DNA of 64,000 nt, from positions 62,001-126,000 of the forward strand of contig NZ_RPEN01000151.1 in assembly GCF_003991405.1 (NCBI RefSeq), read 5' to 3'. This DNA comes from Pseudorhodobacter sp. E13 (lineage in GTDB: Bacteria; Pseudomonadota; Alphaproteobacteria; Rhodobacterales; Rhodobacteraceae). Positions 25,124-33,706 of the stretch are shown here, one piece after another. The notes under the pieces are model-generated. The model made no database searches. It was not told where the DNA came from and worked only from the letters and a program-made list of their open reading frames with translations. The position numbers and the translations under genes are program-made. Numbering within the stretch: the first letter of the stretch is position 1; each line of letters begins with the position of its first letter.

Positions 25124-26770
25124 ATGAAATGCCAGTCTAAGCCGAAGCGCGTCGGAACGCTCGTTCGCCATATGAAAGGGCGAAAGATCGATATTGGTTT
25201 CTTTGCAAAAAGCGAGGATGGCTCCTTGCTGATCCTTAGCCTGATGCTGTTTTTGCTGATGGCGATGATGGGCGGCCTTGCGGTTGACCTGATGCGCTTT
25301 GAACAACGGCGCACCGATATGCAGCAAACGCTGGACCGTTCGGTTCTGGCCGCCGCCTCGATCAGCCAAGAGCTTGACCCCGAAGATGTGGTCAATGACT
25401 ACTTCGCAAAAGCGGGCCTGTCCGACAACCTTGATTGGGTAAATGTCAGCAGCGGTCTGAACTTCCGTGCGGTCACAGCGGCGGCGAGCTCGACCCTCAG
25501 CCCCTTTTTCATGAATATGATCGGTATCGACGATATCGAAGTCGGCACCGGCTCGGGCGCGGAACAGCGCATCACCAACGTCGAAGTGTCGATGGTGCTG
25601 GATATTTCCGGCTCCATGCAGAACACCCCTTCCCGGATTATCAACCTCAAAGCCGCAGCCAAGGAATTCGTCGACACTGTGCTGAGCAGCGATGAAGAGG
25701 ACCGCATCTCCATTTCGCTGGTGCCCTATAACGGGCAGGTGAACCTTGGGCCGAATTTGTTTTCGAAATATACCCAAAGCTACACGCACAACTTCCCGAA
25801 CAGCTATTGCATGGATTTGCCGACAAGCACGTTCAATACGGAATCGGTGCCGCGCAACTCGGCCCGTCCACAGGCAGGCTTTTTTGACAGCTATTCAAGC
25901 GCGTCGACCAGCAGTTCCTATCAGTCGCCGCAGTCCCCCTATTACGTTTCACCAAACTACGTGAACGTATGGTGCCAGCCGAACCTGAACAACATCGTGC
26001 GCCCGCTGCAAAACAACATCGGCTTGCTGCAAGGCTATATCGAAGGGCTTAGCGCTGTTGGCGCGACCTCGATCGACCTTGGGATGAAATGGGGCCTGAA
26101 CCTGTTGTCGCCCGATACGGCTTCGGTGGTGTCCGGCTTGGTCTCTGACGGCATCGTGCCCAGCCAGTTCAACGGACGCCCGTTTGATTACACCCGCCCG
26201 GACTCGATGAAAGTGATCGTGTTGATGACCGATGGTGAGCATTTCGCCGCCGAAGAGTTGAACGACGCCTATCGCACCGGCAACAGCCCGATCTATCGCA
26301 GCAAGGGCGACGGGCGCGTGTCGATCTATCACAACCGTTCGGGCACCAACTACGATTACTACCGCCCGGATAACAACAGCTGGAACCTGGCCCCCTATTC
26401 CAACACGTCCGCCGGCTATGAACGCCTGACCTGGCCGGATGTTTGGGCCAGCTACCGGATGAAATGGGTCGCATGGCAGCTTTACGCTCGTCCGCTTGGC
26501 AGCAGCCAGTATAACACGATGATGAACGCCTTCCGCAGCCAGACGCCGACCAATGAAATGGACAACCGTTTGCAAGACGTCTGCAATCTGGCCAAAAACA
26601 AAGGTGTCATCGTCTATGGGATCGCGTTCGAAGCACCCTACGATGGCCAGACCCAGATCCGGAACTGCGCAACCTCGACCAGCCATTATTTCGACGTCTC
26701 TGGTGTCGATATCTCTACGGCTTTCCGGTCGATCGCCAATAACATCAGCCAGTTGAAGTTGACACAATGA
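25124..26770 (+). CDS. TadG-like pilus assembly protein with von Willebrand A domain
   Basis: The 548-residue protein starts with a TadE/TadG-type segment (SEDGSLLILSLMLFLLMAM, membrane span about 34-54). A vWA domain follows, whose MIDAS metal motif DISGSM begins at Asp160. A Ser/Tyr/Pro-rich stretch (about 262-290) and an insert of Asn/Tyr-rich sequence interrupt the vWA domain before VIVLMTDGEH. TadG proteins help build Flp/Tad adhesive pili at the inner membrane. The ATG at 25124 has AGGA seven bases upstream; a GTG at 25118 is an alternative. The stop overlaps the next start as ATGA. Confidence 0.88.
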   Translation: MKCQSKPKRVGTLVRHMKGRKIDIGFFAKSEDGSLLILSLMLFLLMAMMGGLAVDLMRFEQRRTDMQQTLDRSVLAAASISQELDPEDVVNDYFAKAGLSDNLDWVNVSSGLNFRAVTAAASSTLSPFFMNMIGIDDIEVGTGSGAEQRITNVEVSMVLDISGSMQNTPSRIINLKAAAKEFVDTVLSSDEEDRISISLVPYNGQVNLGPNLFSKYTQSYTHNFPNSYCMDLPTSTFNTESVPRNSARPQAGFFDSYSSASTSSSYQSPQSPYYVSPNYVNVWCQPNLNNIVRPLQNNIGLLQGYIEGLSAVGATSIDLGMKWGLNLLSPDTASVVSGLVSDGIVPSQFNGRPFDYTRPDSMKVIVLMTDGEHFAAEELNDAYRTGNSPIYRSKGDGRVSIYHNRSGTNYDYYRPDNNSWNLAPYSNTSAGYERLTWPDVWASYRMKWVAWQLYARPLGSSQYNTMMNAFRSQTPTNEMDNRLQDVCNLAKNKGVIVYGIAFEAPYDGQTQIRNCATSTSHYFDVSGVDISTAFRSIANNISQLKLTQ

Positions 26771-27357
26771 AGATGTTCAGCCCCCCCTCTGCGCCAGACG
26801 CAGCCCGCGCCCCAAAGCCAGGCCTGCTTGCCCGGTTCCGCCATCAGGTCAACCGCTGGGCCAAGGCCGAAAACGGAACAGCCTCGCTTGACTTCGTGAT
26901 CTGTATTCCGGTGATCATGGCGATCTTCATGGCCTCGATTGAATCGGGCATGTTGATGACACGCTTTATCTTGCTGGAACAATCGGTCGATCTGGTCATG
27001 CGCAACCTGCGCCTCGGGCAATACCCCAGCCCGACCTCGGCCCTGTTGAAGCAGGAAATCTGCGGTCGCACCATCATCATGAAGAATTGCGAATCCAACA
27101 TCGCCATCGAGTTGACGCCAATCTCCACCGCCAGTTGGAACCTGCCCAGCGCGTCCACCGGCTGCGTGGACCGTGACCACAACGTGGAACCCGTGACCAC
27201 CTTCAACCCCGGCAATGCGCATGAGGTGATGCTGGTGCGCGTCTGCGTGGTGCAAGATGCCATGTTCCCGACCACGGGTATCGGCCTGAAACTGCCCAAG
27301 GACGGGGCCGGCGGCTATGGGCTGGTTGCTACATCCGCCTTCGTCAATGAACCATGA
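26767..27357 (+). CDS. TadE-family pseudopilin-like protein
   Basis: The 196-residue protein has a cytoplasmic basic N-terminus and a TadE-type membrane span, NGTASLDFVICIPVIMAIFM (about 37-62) with a conserved Glu59. A periplasmic domain with four or more Cys residues follows (ICGRT, NCESN, GCVDRD, VCVVQ). TadE-like minor pseudopilins are cleaved before the hydrophobic segment and assist Flp pilus assembly. It overlaps the TadG-like gene (ATGA) and the next small gene. Major pilin and tadABC motor genes are not in the window. Confidence 0.85.
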   Translation: MKMFSPPSAPDAARAPKPGLLARFRHQVNRWAKAENGTASLDFVICIPVIMAIFMASIESGMLMTRFILLEQSVDLVMRNLRLGQYPSPTSALLKQEICGRTIIMKNCESNIAIELTPISTASWNLPSASTGCVDRDHNVEPVTTFNPGNAHEVMLVRVCVVQDAMFPTTGIGLKLPKDGAGGYGLVATSAFVNEP

Positions 27358-27368
27358 GGAACCTTGAA

Positions 27369-27926
27369 ATGTCTTTCCTGACACGTAAGTTGCGCCGCTT
27401 TGCCCGCGACGAAAAGGGCACCATGATTGTCGATGCGATTATGGTTCTTCCCATGTTCATCTGGGCCTATGCCGCGCTGTTCGCCTATTGGGATGCCTAC
27501 CGCACCATCAACACGGTGCAAAAGGCGGCCTATACCATCTCTGACTTGTTGTCGCGCACTCAGGCAGAGGTAAACGATACCTATATCGCGGGCCTGCGCT
27601 CGACGATGAACTACCTGCTTGATTCCGATCAGGCAGGGGATATCCGCGTCACCTCCTACACCTGGAGCCAGAGCCGCAACCGCTTTGAGGTGATCTTTTC
27701 GCGCTCGCCCGGCAGTGGCATGACGCGCCTGACCACTGCGACATTGGCAAACCTGTCTGATCGTCTGCCGATCATGGCGGATGGCGACAGTGCCGTGCTG
27801 GTGGAAACGCGGGTGCCCTATACGCCGCCGATGTCCTTTGGCTTGCAGCCGACAACGATTGAACAATTCGTTGTAACGCGCCCACGCTTCCTGCCGAAAA
27901 TCTGCTACAAGAACGTCACCTGCTGA
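27369..27926 (+). CDS. TadE/TadF-like pilus assembly protein
   Basis: The 185-residue protein has the same plan as its neighbour: basic N-terminus (MSFLTRKLRRFARDEKGTMI), a hydrophobic span VDAIMVLPMFIWAYAALFAY, and a periplasmic domain ending in CYKNVTC. The third minor gene of TadE-F-G sets normally looks like this. AGGAA at 27357-27361 sits seven bases before the ATG at 27369, so I prefer it over the ATG at 27354 that overlaps the previous stop. A very strong terminator follows, closing a three-gene unit. Confidence 0.82.
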   Translation: MSFLTRKLRRFARDEKGTMIVDAIMVLPMFIWAYAALFAYWDAYRTINTVQKAAYTISDLLSRTQAEVNDTYIAGLRSTMNYLLDSDQAGDIRVTSYTWSQSRNRFEVIFSRSPGSGMTRLTTATLANLSDRLPIMADGDSAVLVETRVPYTPPMSFGLQPTTIEQFVVTRPRFLPKICYKNVTC

Positions 27927-27940
27927 TCCTGCGCAAAAAA

Positions 27941-27978
27941 AGCAAAACGCCCGGCGTCCTGCCGGGCGTTTTGCTTTG
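27941..27978. terminator. Strong bidirectional terminator after the Tad-type genes
   Basis: A perfect 15-pair stem, AGCAAAACGCCCGGC with its complement around a five-base loop, is flanked by A-run and T-rich sequence. It serves the + strand Tad unit and the - strand gene ending at 28015. Confidence 0.9.
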
Positions 27979-28014
27979 CGCAATGGGCTAGGCGTGCCCC
28001 GCCCTGCCGCTTGG

Positions 28015-28518
28015 TTATTCCACGGGTCGCGCGATCATCGCCGCAATCATTTCCGCCATGTATCGCGCTGGCTGCGAAGGCGTGATGCCGCCAATGCCGA
28101 CCCGCGTGCCCAGCCGCCACCAGATGCCCGGCACCCAAGCCCGCCGATCCCCCCGATGCAGCACCAGCGAAAACCCGTGCGATGGTTTCAACGCAAAGGC
28201 CCCGCGCGACACTTCGCGCACATTGTCGATCTTTGCCAGCAACCGCCCCCGGCTGTCGCGCAATTCGGTTTTCGTCAGGATCAGCGCAACGTCAGTCAAC
28301 TGCCACATGCGATAGCCGAAATAGAGCATCAGCCCCCCCAGCACCAAGATCAGCAGCCGAACGCCCATCTGTTCACGCGGAAAGCTGATCGCAAGGCTGA
28401 TCAGAAACAGGCCCAGCGCCAGTTGCAACGCAATGCCCATGAACCGCCGTGGCTGCGATGGCTCCAGCCGCGCCAGAATGGCCTCGGCATCGCCGTCCTC
28501 ATGCTCCAAATCGCTCAT
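28015..28518 (-). CDS. Two-helix membrane protein of unknown function, PH-like domain
   Basis: The 167-residue protein has an acidic N-terminus, two adjacent hydrophobic helices (FMGIALQLALGLFLISLAIS and VRLLILVLGGLMLYFGYRMW) and a soluble tail. The tail pattern ALILTKTELRDSRGRLLAKIDNVREV resembles bacterial PH-like membrane proteins. I do not recognise a named family. It ends convergently with the Tad-type genes. It is most likely an inner-membrane protein with a cytoplasmic domain. Confidence 0.75.
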   Translation of the reverse strand: MSDLEHEDGDAEAILARLEPSQPRRFMGIALQLALGLFLISLAISFPREQMGVRLLILVLGGLMLYFGYRMWQLTDVALILTKTELRDSRGRLLAKIDNVREVSRGAFALKPSHGFSLVLHRGDRRAWVPGIWWRLGTRVGIGGITPSQPARYMAEMIAAMIARPVE

Positions 28519-28691
28519 TGCATCTTTCCCTTTGGTCGCGGTTTTTCCCGCTATAGCAGGTTCTGCGCGCGGGACCAGCCTGTCACGCGGCCTTCTGTGC
28601 AGGGCGGCACAGGCCCCCTCTCATGGCGCGGCATTGCCGGACGGTGGCCCCGCACCTAATTTCAACGCAACACAGATCACAGGAGGCCCCG

Positions 28692-29603
28692 ATGTCCATC
28701 CGCCCCGTAACGCATGAAACCCTTGCCCAGCCCACGATGGAAGGCGCAGGCGTGCACCTGCACCGCGCTTTCGGCTTTCACAATCCTGAACAGATGGACC
28801 CGTTTCTGCTGTTCGATGATTTCCGCAACGACCACCCGCGCGATTACATGCGCGGCTTTCCATGGCACCCGCATCGCGGCATTGAAACGATCACCTATGT
28901 GCTGGCAGGCACGGTCGATCACGCCGACAGCCTTGGCAACACCGGCGCGCTTGGTGCGGGCGATGTGCAATGGATGACCGCAGGCTCGGGCATCTTGCAT
29001 CAGGAAATGCCGCAGGGAAACGCAAAGGGCCAGATGCACGGCTTTCAGCTTTGGGCCAATCTGCCCGGCCATCTGAAGATGACCGCGCCGCGCTATCAGG
29101 ATGTTGCCAGCCGTGACATTCCCGAAATCACCGATGATGATGGCACCGTGGTGCGGGTGATCGTGGGCAAATTCTGGGGCAAAACCGGCCCCGTCGATGG
29201 CATTGCCGCCGATCCGCAATATCTTGATATCTCGGTGCCCGCCGGGGTGAAAAAGACCTTCAAGGTCGACACCCATAAATCCGCCTTCGCCTATGTGTTC
29301 GAAGGCAAAGGCAATTTCCGCGATGCCAGCCGCCCCCGTGGCGTGCTGCTGGAAAAGGAACTGCGCGGGCAAGAGGTGAACATCCGCGATATGTCGGGGG
29401 ATCGGACCTTGGTGCAATTTGGAACCGGGGATGAGGTGACGGTGCAAGCCGGCGATCACGGCCTGCGGTTCTTGCTGATCTCCGGCGCGCCGATCCGCGA
29501 ACCGGTGGCGTGGCACGGCCCCATCGTGATGAACACGGATGCCGAAATTCGCCAAGCCATCAGCGACCTGCGCAACAACACCTTCATCAAACCCGCGCAT
29601 TGA
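28692..29603 (+). CDS. Pirin family protein
   Basis: The 303-residue protein is a two-cupin pirin. The N-terminal cupin shows GFPWHPHRGIETITYVLAG with the metal-binding His residues and GILHQEMP with His and Glu. The C-terminal pirin domain includes KSAFAYVFEGKGNF. Bacterial pirins are iron proteins linked to quercetin oxidation or redox control; the exact role here is open. AGGAGG at 28681-28686 precedes the ATG, so the longer frame to 28623 is rejected. It is followed by a separate metallo-hydrolase gene. Confidence 0.92.
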   Translation: MSIRPVTHETLAQPTMEGAGVHLHRAFGFHNPEQMDPFLLFDDFRNDHPRDYMRGFPWHPHRGIETITYVLAGTVDHADSLGNTGALGAGDVQWMTAGSGILHQEMPQGNAKGQMHGFQLWANLPGHLKMTAPRYQDVASRDIPEITDDDGTVVRVIVGKFWGKTGPVDGIAADPQYLDISVPAGVKKTFKVDTHKSAFAYVFEGKGNFRDASRPRGVLLEKELRGQEVNIRDMSGDRTLVQFGTGDEVTVQAGDHGLRFLLISGAPIREPVAWHGPIVMNTDAEIRQAISDLRNNTFIKPAH

Positions 29604-29708
29604 CCGGCCCGCGGCCCCGATTGCCGTTTGATATCCGGGGCCGCGACAGGGCTTGCGCCAGACGCAGCGCAAAGCCAAACTCCCCCGACCAAACAGGGAG
29701 AGGGTGCA

Positions 29709-30413
29709 ATGAAGATCACATGGCTCGGCCATTCCGGCTTTCGTATCGAGGTTGAAAACGCCGTTCTGCTGGTTGACCCGTGGCTGAAGGGCAACCCGAT
29801 GTTCCCCGAGGCGCAGACAGAGGCCGCAACCCAAGGGGCGACCCATATCCTGCTGACCCATGGCCATGGCGATCACGCCGCCAATGCGCTCAGCATCGCC
29901 CGCAACGCTGCGATCCCGATTGCCTGCATCCACGAACTGTCTGAAATTCTGGCAGGCGAAGGGGCCACGACACTCGGCTTTGGCAAAGGCGGCACGCTTG
30001 ATCTGGCCGGGGCTGCGGTGACGATGGTCAACGCGTCACATTCTTCCTCGATTGATTTCAAAGGCGGCGCGCCAAGCGTGGCAGGCTCCGAAGCCGGGTT
30101 CATGATCGCGGGCGAAGGCCATGTGATCTATGTCTCGGGCGATACGGATATCATGGCCGATATGGATTGGATGGGCGATTACCACAAACCCGATATCGGC
30201 ATCCTTTGCGCGGGCGGGCATTACACGATGGATATGAAACGCGCCGCCTATGCCGCCAAACGCTACTTCAACTTCAAAACCGTGATCCCCTGTCACTACC
30301 GCACCTTCCCCATTCTGGAACAATCGGCACAGGCGTTGATGGACGGATTGCCGGGCGTTCAGGTCATTGAACCGCAGGTGATGCAAGCCCTGCCCTTTGC
30401 GCCGTTGGCATGA
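29709..30413 (+). CDS. UPF0173 family metal-dependent hydrolase
   Basis: The 234-residue protein is a metallo-beta-lactamase-fold enzyme of the UPF0173 (YtkL) type. It starts MKITWLGHSGFRIE, has DPWLKGNP, and carries the zinc motif HGHGDH at residues 51-56. Later ligands are in GDTDIMADMDW and PCHYRTFPILEQ. The substrate is unknown. AGGG precedes the ATG at 29709; an upstream in-frame methionine at 29628 lacks a site. It is a single gene between pirin and a GNAT acetyltransferase. Confidence 0.9.
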   Translation: MKITWLGHSGFRIEVENAVLLVDPWLKGNPMFPEAQTEAATQGATHILLTHGHGDHAANALSIARNAAIPIACIHELSEILAGEGATTLGFGKGGTLDLAGAAVTMVNASHSSSIDFKGGAPSVAGSEAGFMIAGEGHVIYVSGDTDIMADMDWMGDYHKPDIGILCAGGHYTMDMKRAAYAAKRYFNFKTVIPCHYRTFPILEQSAQALMDGLPGVQVIEPQVMQALPFAPLA

Positions 30414-30447
30414 CATAAAAGCGCGCGCCGCCGCAAAAGGATTTTGC

Positions 30448-30891
30448 ATGATCACCACACGCCCCGCCCAGCCCACCGATATCCCGCACCTGCTGGAGGG
30501 TGTGTGCCGGCTTGCCGCCCATCACGATGACCCTTGCACCGCCAGCGCCGAAACCCTGGCCCGCGACCTGTTTGAACAGGGGCCATGGATGCAGGCCTTG
30601 GTCGCGGAACAGCAGGGCCAGGTGATCGGCTATGCGATGCTGCTGCGCCTTGCCCAAGTGCAATTTGGCACACGCGGCATGGATCTGCACCACCTCTTTG
30701 TCTGGCCGGCTTATCGCCAAACCGGGGCGGGGCGCGCCTTGATCGCGGCGGCCCAAAGCCATGCCCGCGCCCAAGGCTGCAACTATCTGACCGTGGGCAC
30801 CCATCCTGACAATGCGGCGGCAGAAACCTATTACCTGCATCAAGGCTTTGCGCGCCGCGCCAATACACCGCGCTTTGCCATGCCGCTCTAG
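30448..30891 (+). CDS. GNAT family N-acetyltransferase
   Basis: The 147-residue protein has the GNAT fold. ITTRPAQPTDIPHLLEGVCR is the first strand and helix, GMDLHHLFVWPAYRQTGAGRAL holds the acetyl-CoA pyrophosphate loop (QTGAGRA), and AAETYYLHQGFARR is the C-terminal strand-helix. The acceptor is unknown; a small amine or polyamine is typical. AAAAGGA precedes the ATG. It ends convergently with tadA. Confidence 0.87.
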   Translation: MITTRPAQPTDIPHLLEGVCRLAAHHDDPCTASAETLARDLFEQGPWMQALVAEQQGQVIGYAMLLRLAQVQFGTRGMDLHHLFVWPAYRQTGAGRALIAAAQSHARAQGCNYLTVGTHPDNAAAETYYLHQGFARRANTPRFAMPL

Positions 30892-30916
30892 CCGCGCGCC
30901 ATAAGCCCGGAAAACG

Positions 30917-31372
30917 CTACCCGCCGCGCCGCTCTGCGAAAAAGGCGCGCAACAAGGCGCTGGCGGGTTCTGCGCCGATCCCATCGTAGATTTCTGGCAC
31001 ATGGTGGCATTGCGGATGCGAAAACACCTTGGCCCCCACTTCAACCCCACCCGATTTCGGGTCAGCGGCGCCGTAATACAGCCGCGCAATCCGCGCCCCT
31101 GAAATCGCAGCCGCACACATCGGGCAAGGCTCCAGCGTGACATAGAGATCATGGCCCGGCACCCGCTCCGCCCCGATCAGACGGCACCCCTCGCGGATCA
31201 CCAGAACTTCGGCATGGGCCGTGGGGTCGTGCAATTCCCGCACCCGGTTCCCGGCCCGCGCCACGACGCCCGAAGGGCCAACCAGCACAGCCCCCACAGG
31301 CACCTCGCCCCGCGCGCCTGCCGCCCGCGCCTCCTCCAGCGCGATCTCCATATATGAGGTAAAGCCAATCAT
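30917..31372 (-). CDS. tadA: tRNA adenosine(34) deaminase
   Basis: The 151-residue protein converts adenosine to inosine at the wobble base of tRNA-Arg. The deaminase motifs are TAHAEVLVI (His-Ala-Glu) and EPCPMCAAAI (PCxxC), with ALEEARAAGARGEVPVGAVLV at the start. I use the ATG at 31372; the ATG at 31351 (MEIALEEAR) is also possible. The same frame stays open far upstream to 32437, but that is antisense to the pseudouridine synthase gene and is not part of the protein. The promoter region coincides with a repeat copy. Confidence 0.93.
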   Translation of the reverse strand: MIGFTSYMEIALEEARAAGARGEVPVGAVLVGPSGVVARAGNRVRELHDPTAHAEVLVIREGCRLIGAERVPGHDLYVTLEPCPMCAAAISGARIARLYYGAADPKSGGVEVGAKVFSHPQCHHVPEIYDGIGAEPASALLRAFFAERRGG

Positions 31373-31418
31373 CCAAACCGCTTGCCCCAGCCCCAAAGAA
31401 ATATCAATCCCCCCTTGC

Positions 31419-31471
31419 TCCTTCATCTTGGACCAAATACCTTCGGGGGCCCGGGGGCAGACAGCCCCCGG
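31419..31471 (-). repeat. GC-hairpin/TATTT-tail repeat, copy 6
   Basis: On the minus strand it reads CGGGGGCTGTCTGCCCCCGG, then CCCCCGAAGGTATTTGGTCC AAGATGAAGG. It lies in the divergent gap between tadA and the pseudouridine synthase gene, in the direction of tadA. Confidence 0.88.
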
Positions 31472-31516
31472 CGCTTTGCCACGTCGCGACGACGTCGCCA
31501 GAAAAGGCCGAACCAT

Positions 31517-32572
31517 ATGCCAAAAACCCCCGAAACACCCGCCACGCCCCCCGCCAAAACACCAGAGGGCGAGCGTATCGCCAAAGTCCTGTCGCGCGCA
31601 GGCGTCGCCTCGCGGCGCGAAGCCGAACGGATGATCGAACTCGGCCAGGTTGCCGTGAATGGCAATGTGATCGACAGCCCCGCCCTGAACGTCACCCCGC
31701 GCGACCGCATCACCGTTGATGGCGAAACCGTGGGCCAGCCTGAACCCGCGCGGCTTTGGCTGTATTACAAACCCGATGGGCTGGTGACCTCCAACAATGA
31801 CGAAAAAGGCCGCGACACCATTTTCGACCACCTCCCCGAAGATCTGCCGCGCGTGATGTCGGTCGGGCGGCTTGACCTCAATTCCGAGGGCCTGCTGCTT
31901 CTGACCAATGACGGCGGCCTCAAACGCCAGTTGGAACTGCCCTCCACCGGATGGCTGCGCAAATACCGGGTGCGCGTCAATGGCAACCCAACCGATCCCG
32001 ATCTGGAACCCCTGCGCCGTGGCATCACCGTGGAAGGTGAAAAGTTCCAACCGATGATCGTCATCCTTGACCGTATCCAAGGCGCGAACGCATGGCTGAC
32101 GGTGGGTCTGCGCGAAGGCAAGAACCGCGAAATCCGCCGCGCCATGGCCGCGATCAACCTGACCGTGAACCGCTTGATCCGGGTCAGCTATGGCCCGTTT
32201 CGCTTGGGCGAATTGCGCCCCGGCGAGGTGACAGAGGTGAAAGGCCGCGTGTTGCGCGACCAATTGGGCCAGCGCGAAACGCCCGAAGATGCGGTGGCGC
32301 CCAAACCCCGCGCCAAAGGCCCGCGCATCGTGAAACCGGGGGCCAAACCCGCCCCGCGCGGTGCAGCAGCCCCGGCCAACCCCGCCCCGCATAAGGGCCA
32401 GAAAACCCCGGCCGCAGCCCGCGCCACGCCTGCGCAAACCGGCAAGCCCACGGCAAAATCCTGGGCCAAAAGCAGCACCAAAGCCGCAGCCCCGCGCAAT
32501 GCTGCCCCCGCAGCACCCGCGCGTGGCAAAGCGCCTGCCAAACCGGCAAACCGCCGCCCAAAGGGGGAATAA
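31517..32572 (+). CDS. RsuA/RluB/RluF-family 23S rRNA pseudouridine synthase with long basic tail
   Basis: The 351-residue protein has an N-terminal S4 RNA-binding domain (RIAKVLSRAGVASRREAERM, about 17-75). The catalytic domain carries the Asp of GRLDLNSEGLLLLTNDG and the GLREGKNREIRR motif. Residues from about 255 on form a low-complexity tail rich in Pro, Ala and Lys, as in many Alphaproteobacterial homologues; it probably binds RNA. The likely product is pseudouridine in 23S rRNA (RluB type). AAAAGG precedes the ATG at 31517. Confidence 0.9.
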   Translation: MPKTPETPATPPAKTPEGERIAKVLSRAGVASRREAERMIELGQVAVNGNVIDSPALNVTPRDRITVDGETVGQPEPARLWLYYKPDGLVTSNNDEKGRDTIFDHLPEDLPRVMSVGRLDLNSEGLLLLTNDGGLKRQLELPSTGWLRKYRVRVNGNPTDPDLEPLRRGITVEGEKFQPMIVILDRIQGANAWLTVGLREGKNREIRRAMAAINLTVNRLIRVSYGPFRLGELRPGEVTEVKGRVLRDQLGQRETPEDAVAPKPRAKGPRIVKPGAKPAPRGAAAPANPAPHKGQKTPAAARATPAQTGKPTAKSWAKSSTKAAAPRNAAPAAPARGKAPAKPANRRPKGE

Positions 32573-32696
32573 AGCCGCGCTTTCCCCGCTTATCGCACTG
32601 GTATGCGGGGGGCGCGCTGCCTATAGTTAAGCCATACAGACAGGCCCGGCCCGGAAAAAGGGCCAAGTGCGGGGCTTGCCGGAACGGGGGCGACAG

Positions 32697-32780
32697 ATGA
32701 CATCGAACAGCTTGAAAACGATTTCTTTCTGCCTTTTGCTGGCGCTGACCTTTTATGTAACCGGATTGGGGGCGATCTGA
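32697..32780 (+). CDS. 27-residue single-span membrane microprotein
   Basis: A very short frame encodes 27 residues with one hydrophobic stretch (TISFCLLLALTFYVTGLGAI) after a polar start (MTSNSLK). GGGGGCG lies six bases before the ATG. Its stop overlaps the start of the XpaC-like gene as TGATG, so ribosomes finishing it could start the next gene. It is too short for standard gene callers. It may be a true membrane microprotein or a translational leader; conservation of the sequence would decide. It is the first gene of the XpaC/TelA/SPFH cluster. Confidence 0.5.
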   Translation: MTSNSLKTISFCLLLALTFYVTGLGAI

Positions 32781-33679
32781 TGGCGCAGCGGTTCGGCGGC
32801 AAATTCAGCCCGACAGGCAATGCGGCAGGCGGGCCAAACACCCCGCGCGGCAGCCTGCCCGCATCGGGCAACCCGTTTGACGGCAAGCGCCGCACCAAAG
32901 CGGGGTTCAAATCCAACCTGCTGTTCGTGTTGCCGCTTCCCTTTATCTGGAACGCGTTTCAGGGCACGCCCGCCACCCTGATCCTGTGGATGATCGCCGC
33001 CGGGCTGATGCTTCTGGGTGCATGGCTCACCCGCGAGGGGCTTTTCGCGCAAGAAGCCTATGAGGCCCGCCGCGTCGCCCGCCGCCCTGCCCTGCCGCGC
33101 AAATTGGTAGCGGCGGTGCTGATCGGGACAGCGCTGGGGCTTGGCACGCTTTTGGGCGGGCAAGGCACGCTCATTGCCACCGCGATCGCCAGCCTTGGCG
33201 CCTTTCTGCATCTGGGGGCTTTTGGCTTTGACCCGATGTCCGACAAAGGCGCCGAAGGCATCGACAGCTTTCAAACCGACCGCGTGGCCAAGGCCATTGA
33301 TACCGCCGAGGCGCATCTGACCGCGATGAAAGACGCCATCTTGCGCGCCCGGGATCGCCAGCTTGAAGGCCGCGTCGACCGCTTTGCCGATACCGCCCGC
33401 ACGCTGTTTCGCACGGTCGAGGGCGACCCGCGCGACCTGACCGCCGCGCGCAAATATCTGGGCGTCTATTTGCAAGGCGCGCGCGATGCGACCGTGAAAT
33501 TTGTCGATCTCTATGCCCAGAACCGCGACGCCGCCATCCGCGCCGAGTATGAGGCGCTGCTGACCGATCTGGAAACCAATTTCGCCAGCCGCACCACCGC
33601 CCTTTTGTCCGATAATCACACCGATCTGAACGTCGAAATCGAAGTCCTTCGGGAACGCTTGGCGTTTGAAAACCGTTAA
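32780..33679 (+). CDS. XpaC-like (5-bromo-4-chloroindolyl phosphate hydrolysis family) membrane protein
   Basis: The 299-residue protein has a Gly/Pro-rich N-terminal tail and two pairs of hydrophobic segments (LLFVLPLPFIWNAF with ATLILWMIAAGLMLLGAWL, and VAAVLIGTALGLGTLLGG with TLIATAIASLGAFLHL). A long helical cytoplasmic C-terminus follows (about 155-299, AEAHLTAMKDAILRARDRQ). This is the plan of XpaC-family proteins, which in Bacillus are encoded next to TelA homologues. No catalytic residues are evident despite the family name. It overlaps the microprotein gene and precedes the TelA-like gene by 27 bases. Confidence 0.78.
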   Translation: MAQRFGGKFSPTGNAAGGPNTPRGSLPASGNPFDGKRRTKAGFKSNLLFVLPLPFIWNAFQGTPATLILWMIAAGLMLLGAWLTREGLFAQEAYEARRVARRPALPRKLVAAVLIGTALGLGTLLGGQGTLIATAIASLGAFLHLGAFGFDPMSDKGAEGIDSFQTDRVAKAIDTAEAHLTAMKDAILRARDRQLEGRVDRFADTARTLFRTVEGDPRDLTAARKYLGVYLQGARDATVKFVDLYAQNRDAAIRAEYEALLTDLETNFASRTTALLSDNHTDLNVEIEVLRERLAFENR

Positions 33680-33706
33680 TCTGCGCCCCGCGCGATAAAA
33701 GTGAGT

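Noticed and set aside
31373-32437. N-terminal extension of tadA by about 355 codons
   Set aside because: It runs antisense through the pseudouridine synthase gene and has no domain; TadA motifs begin right after the start at 31372, and family members are about 150 residues.
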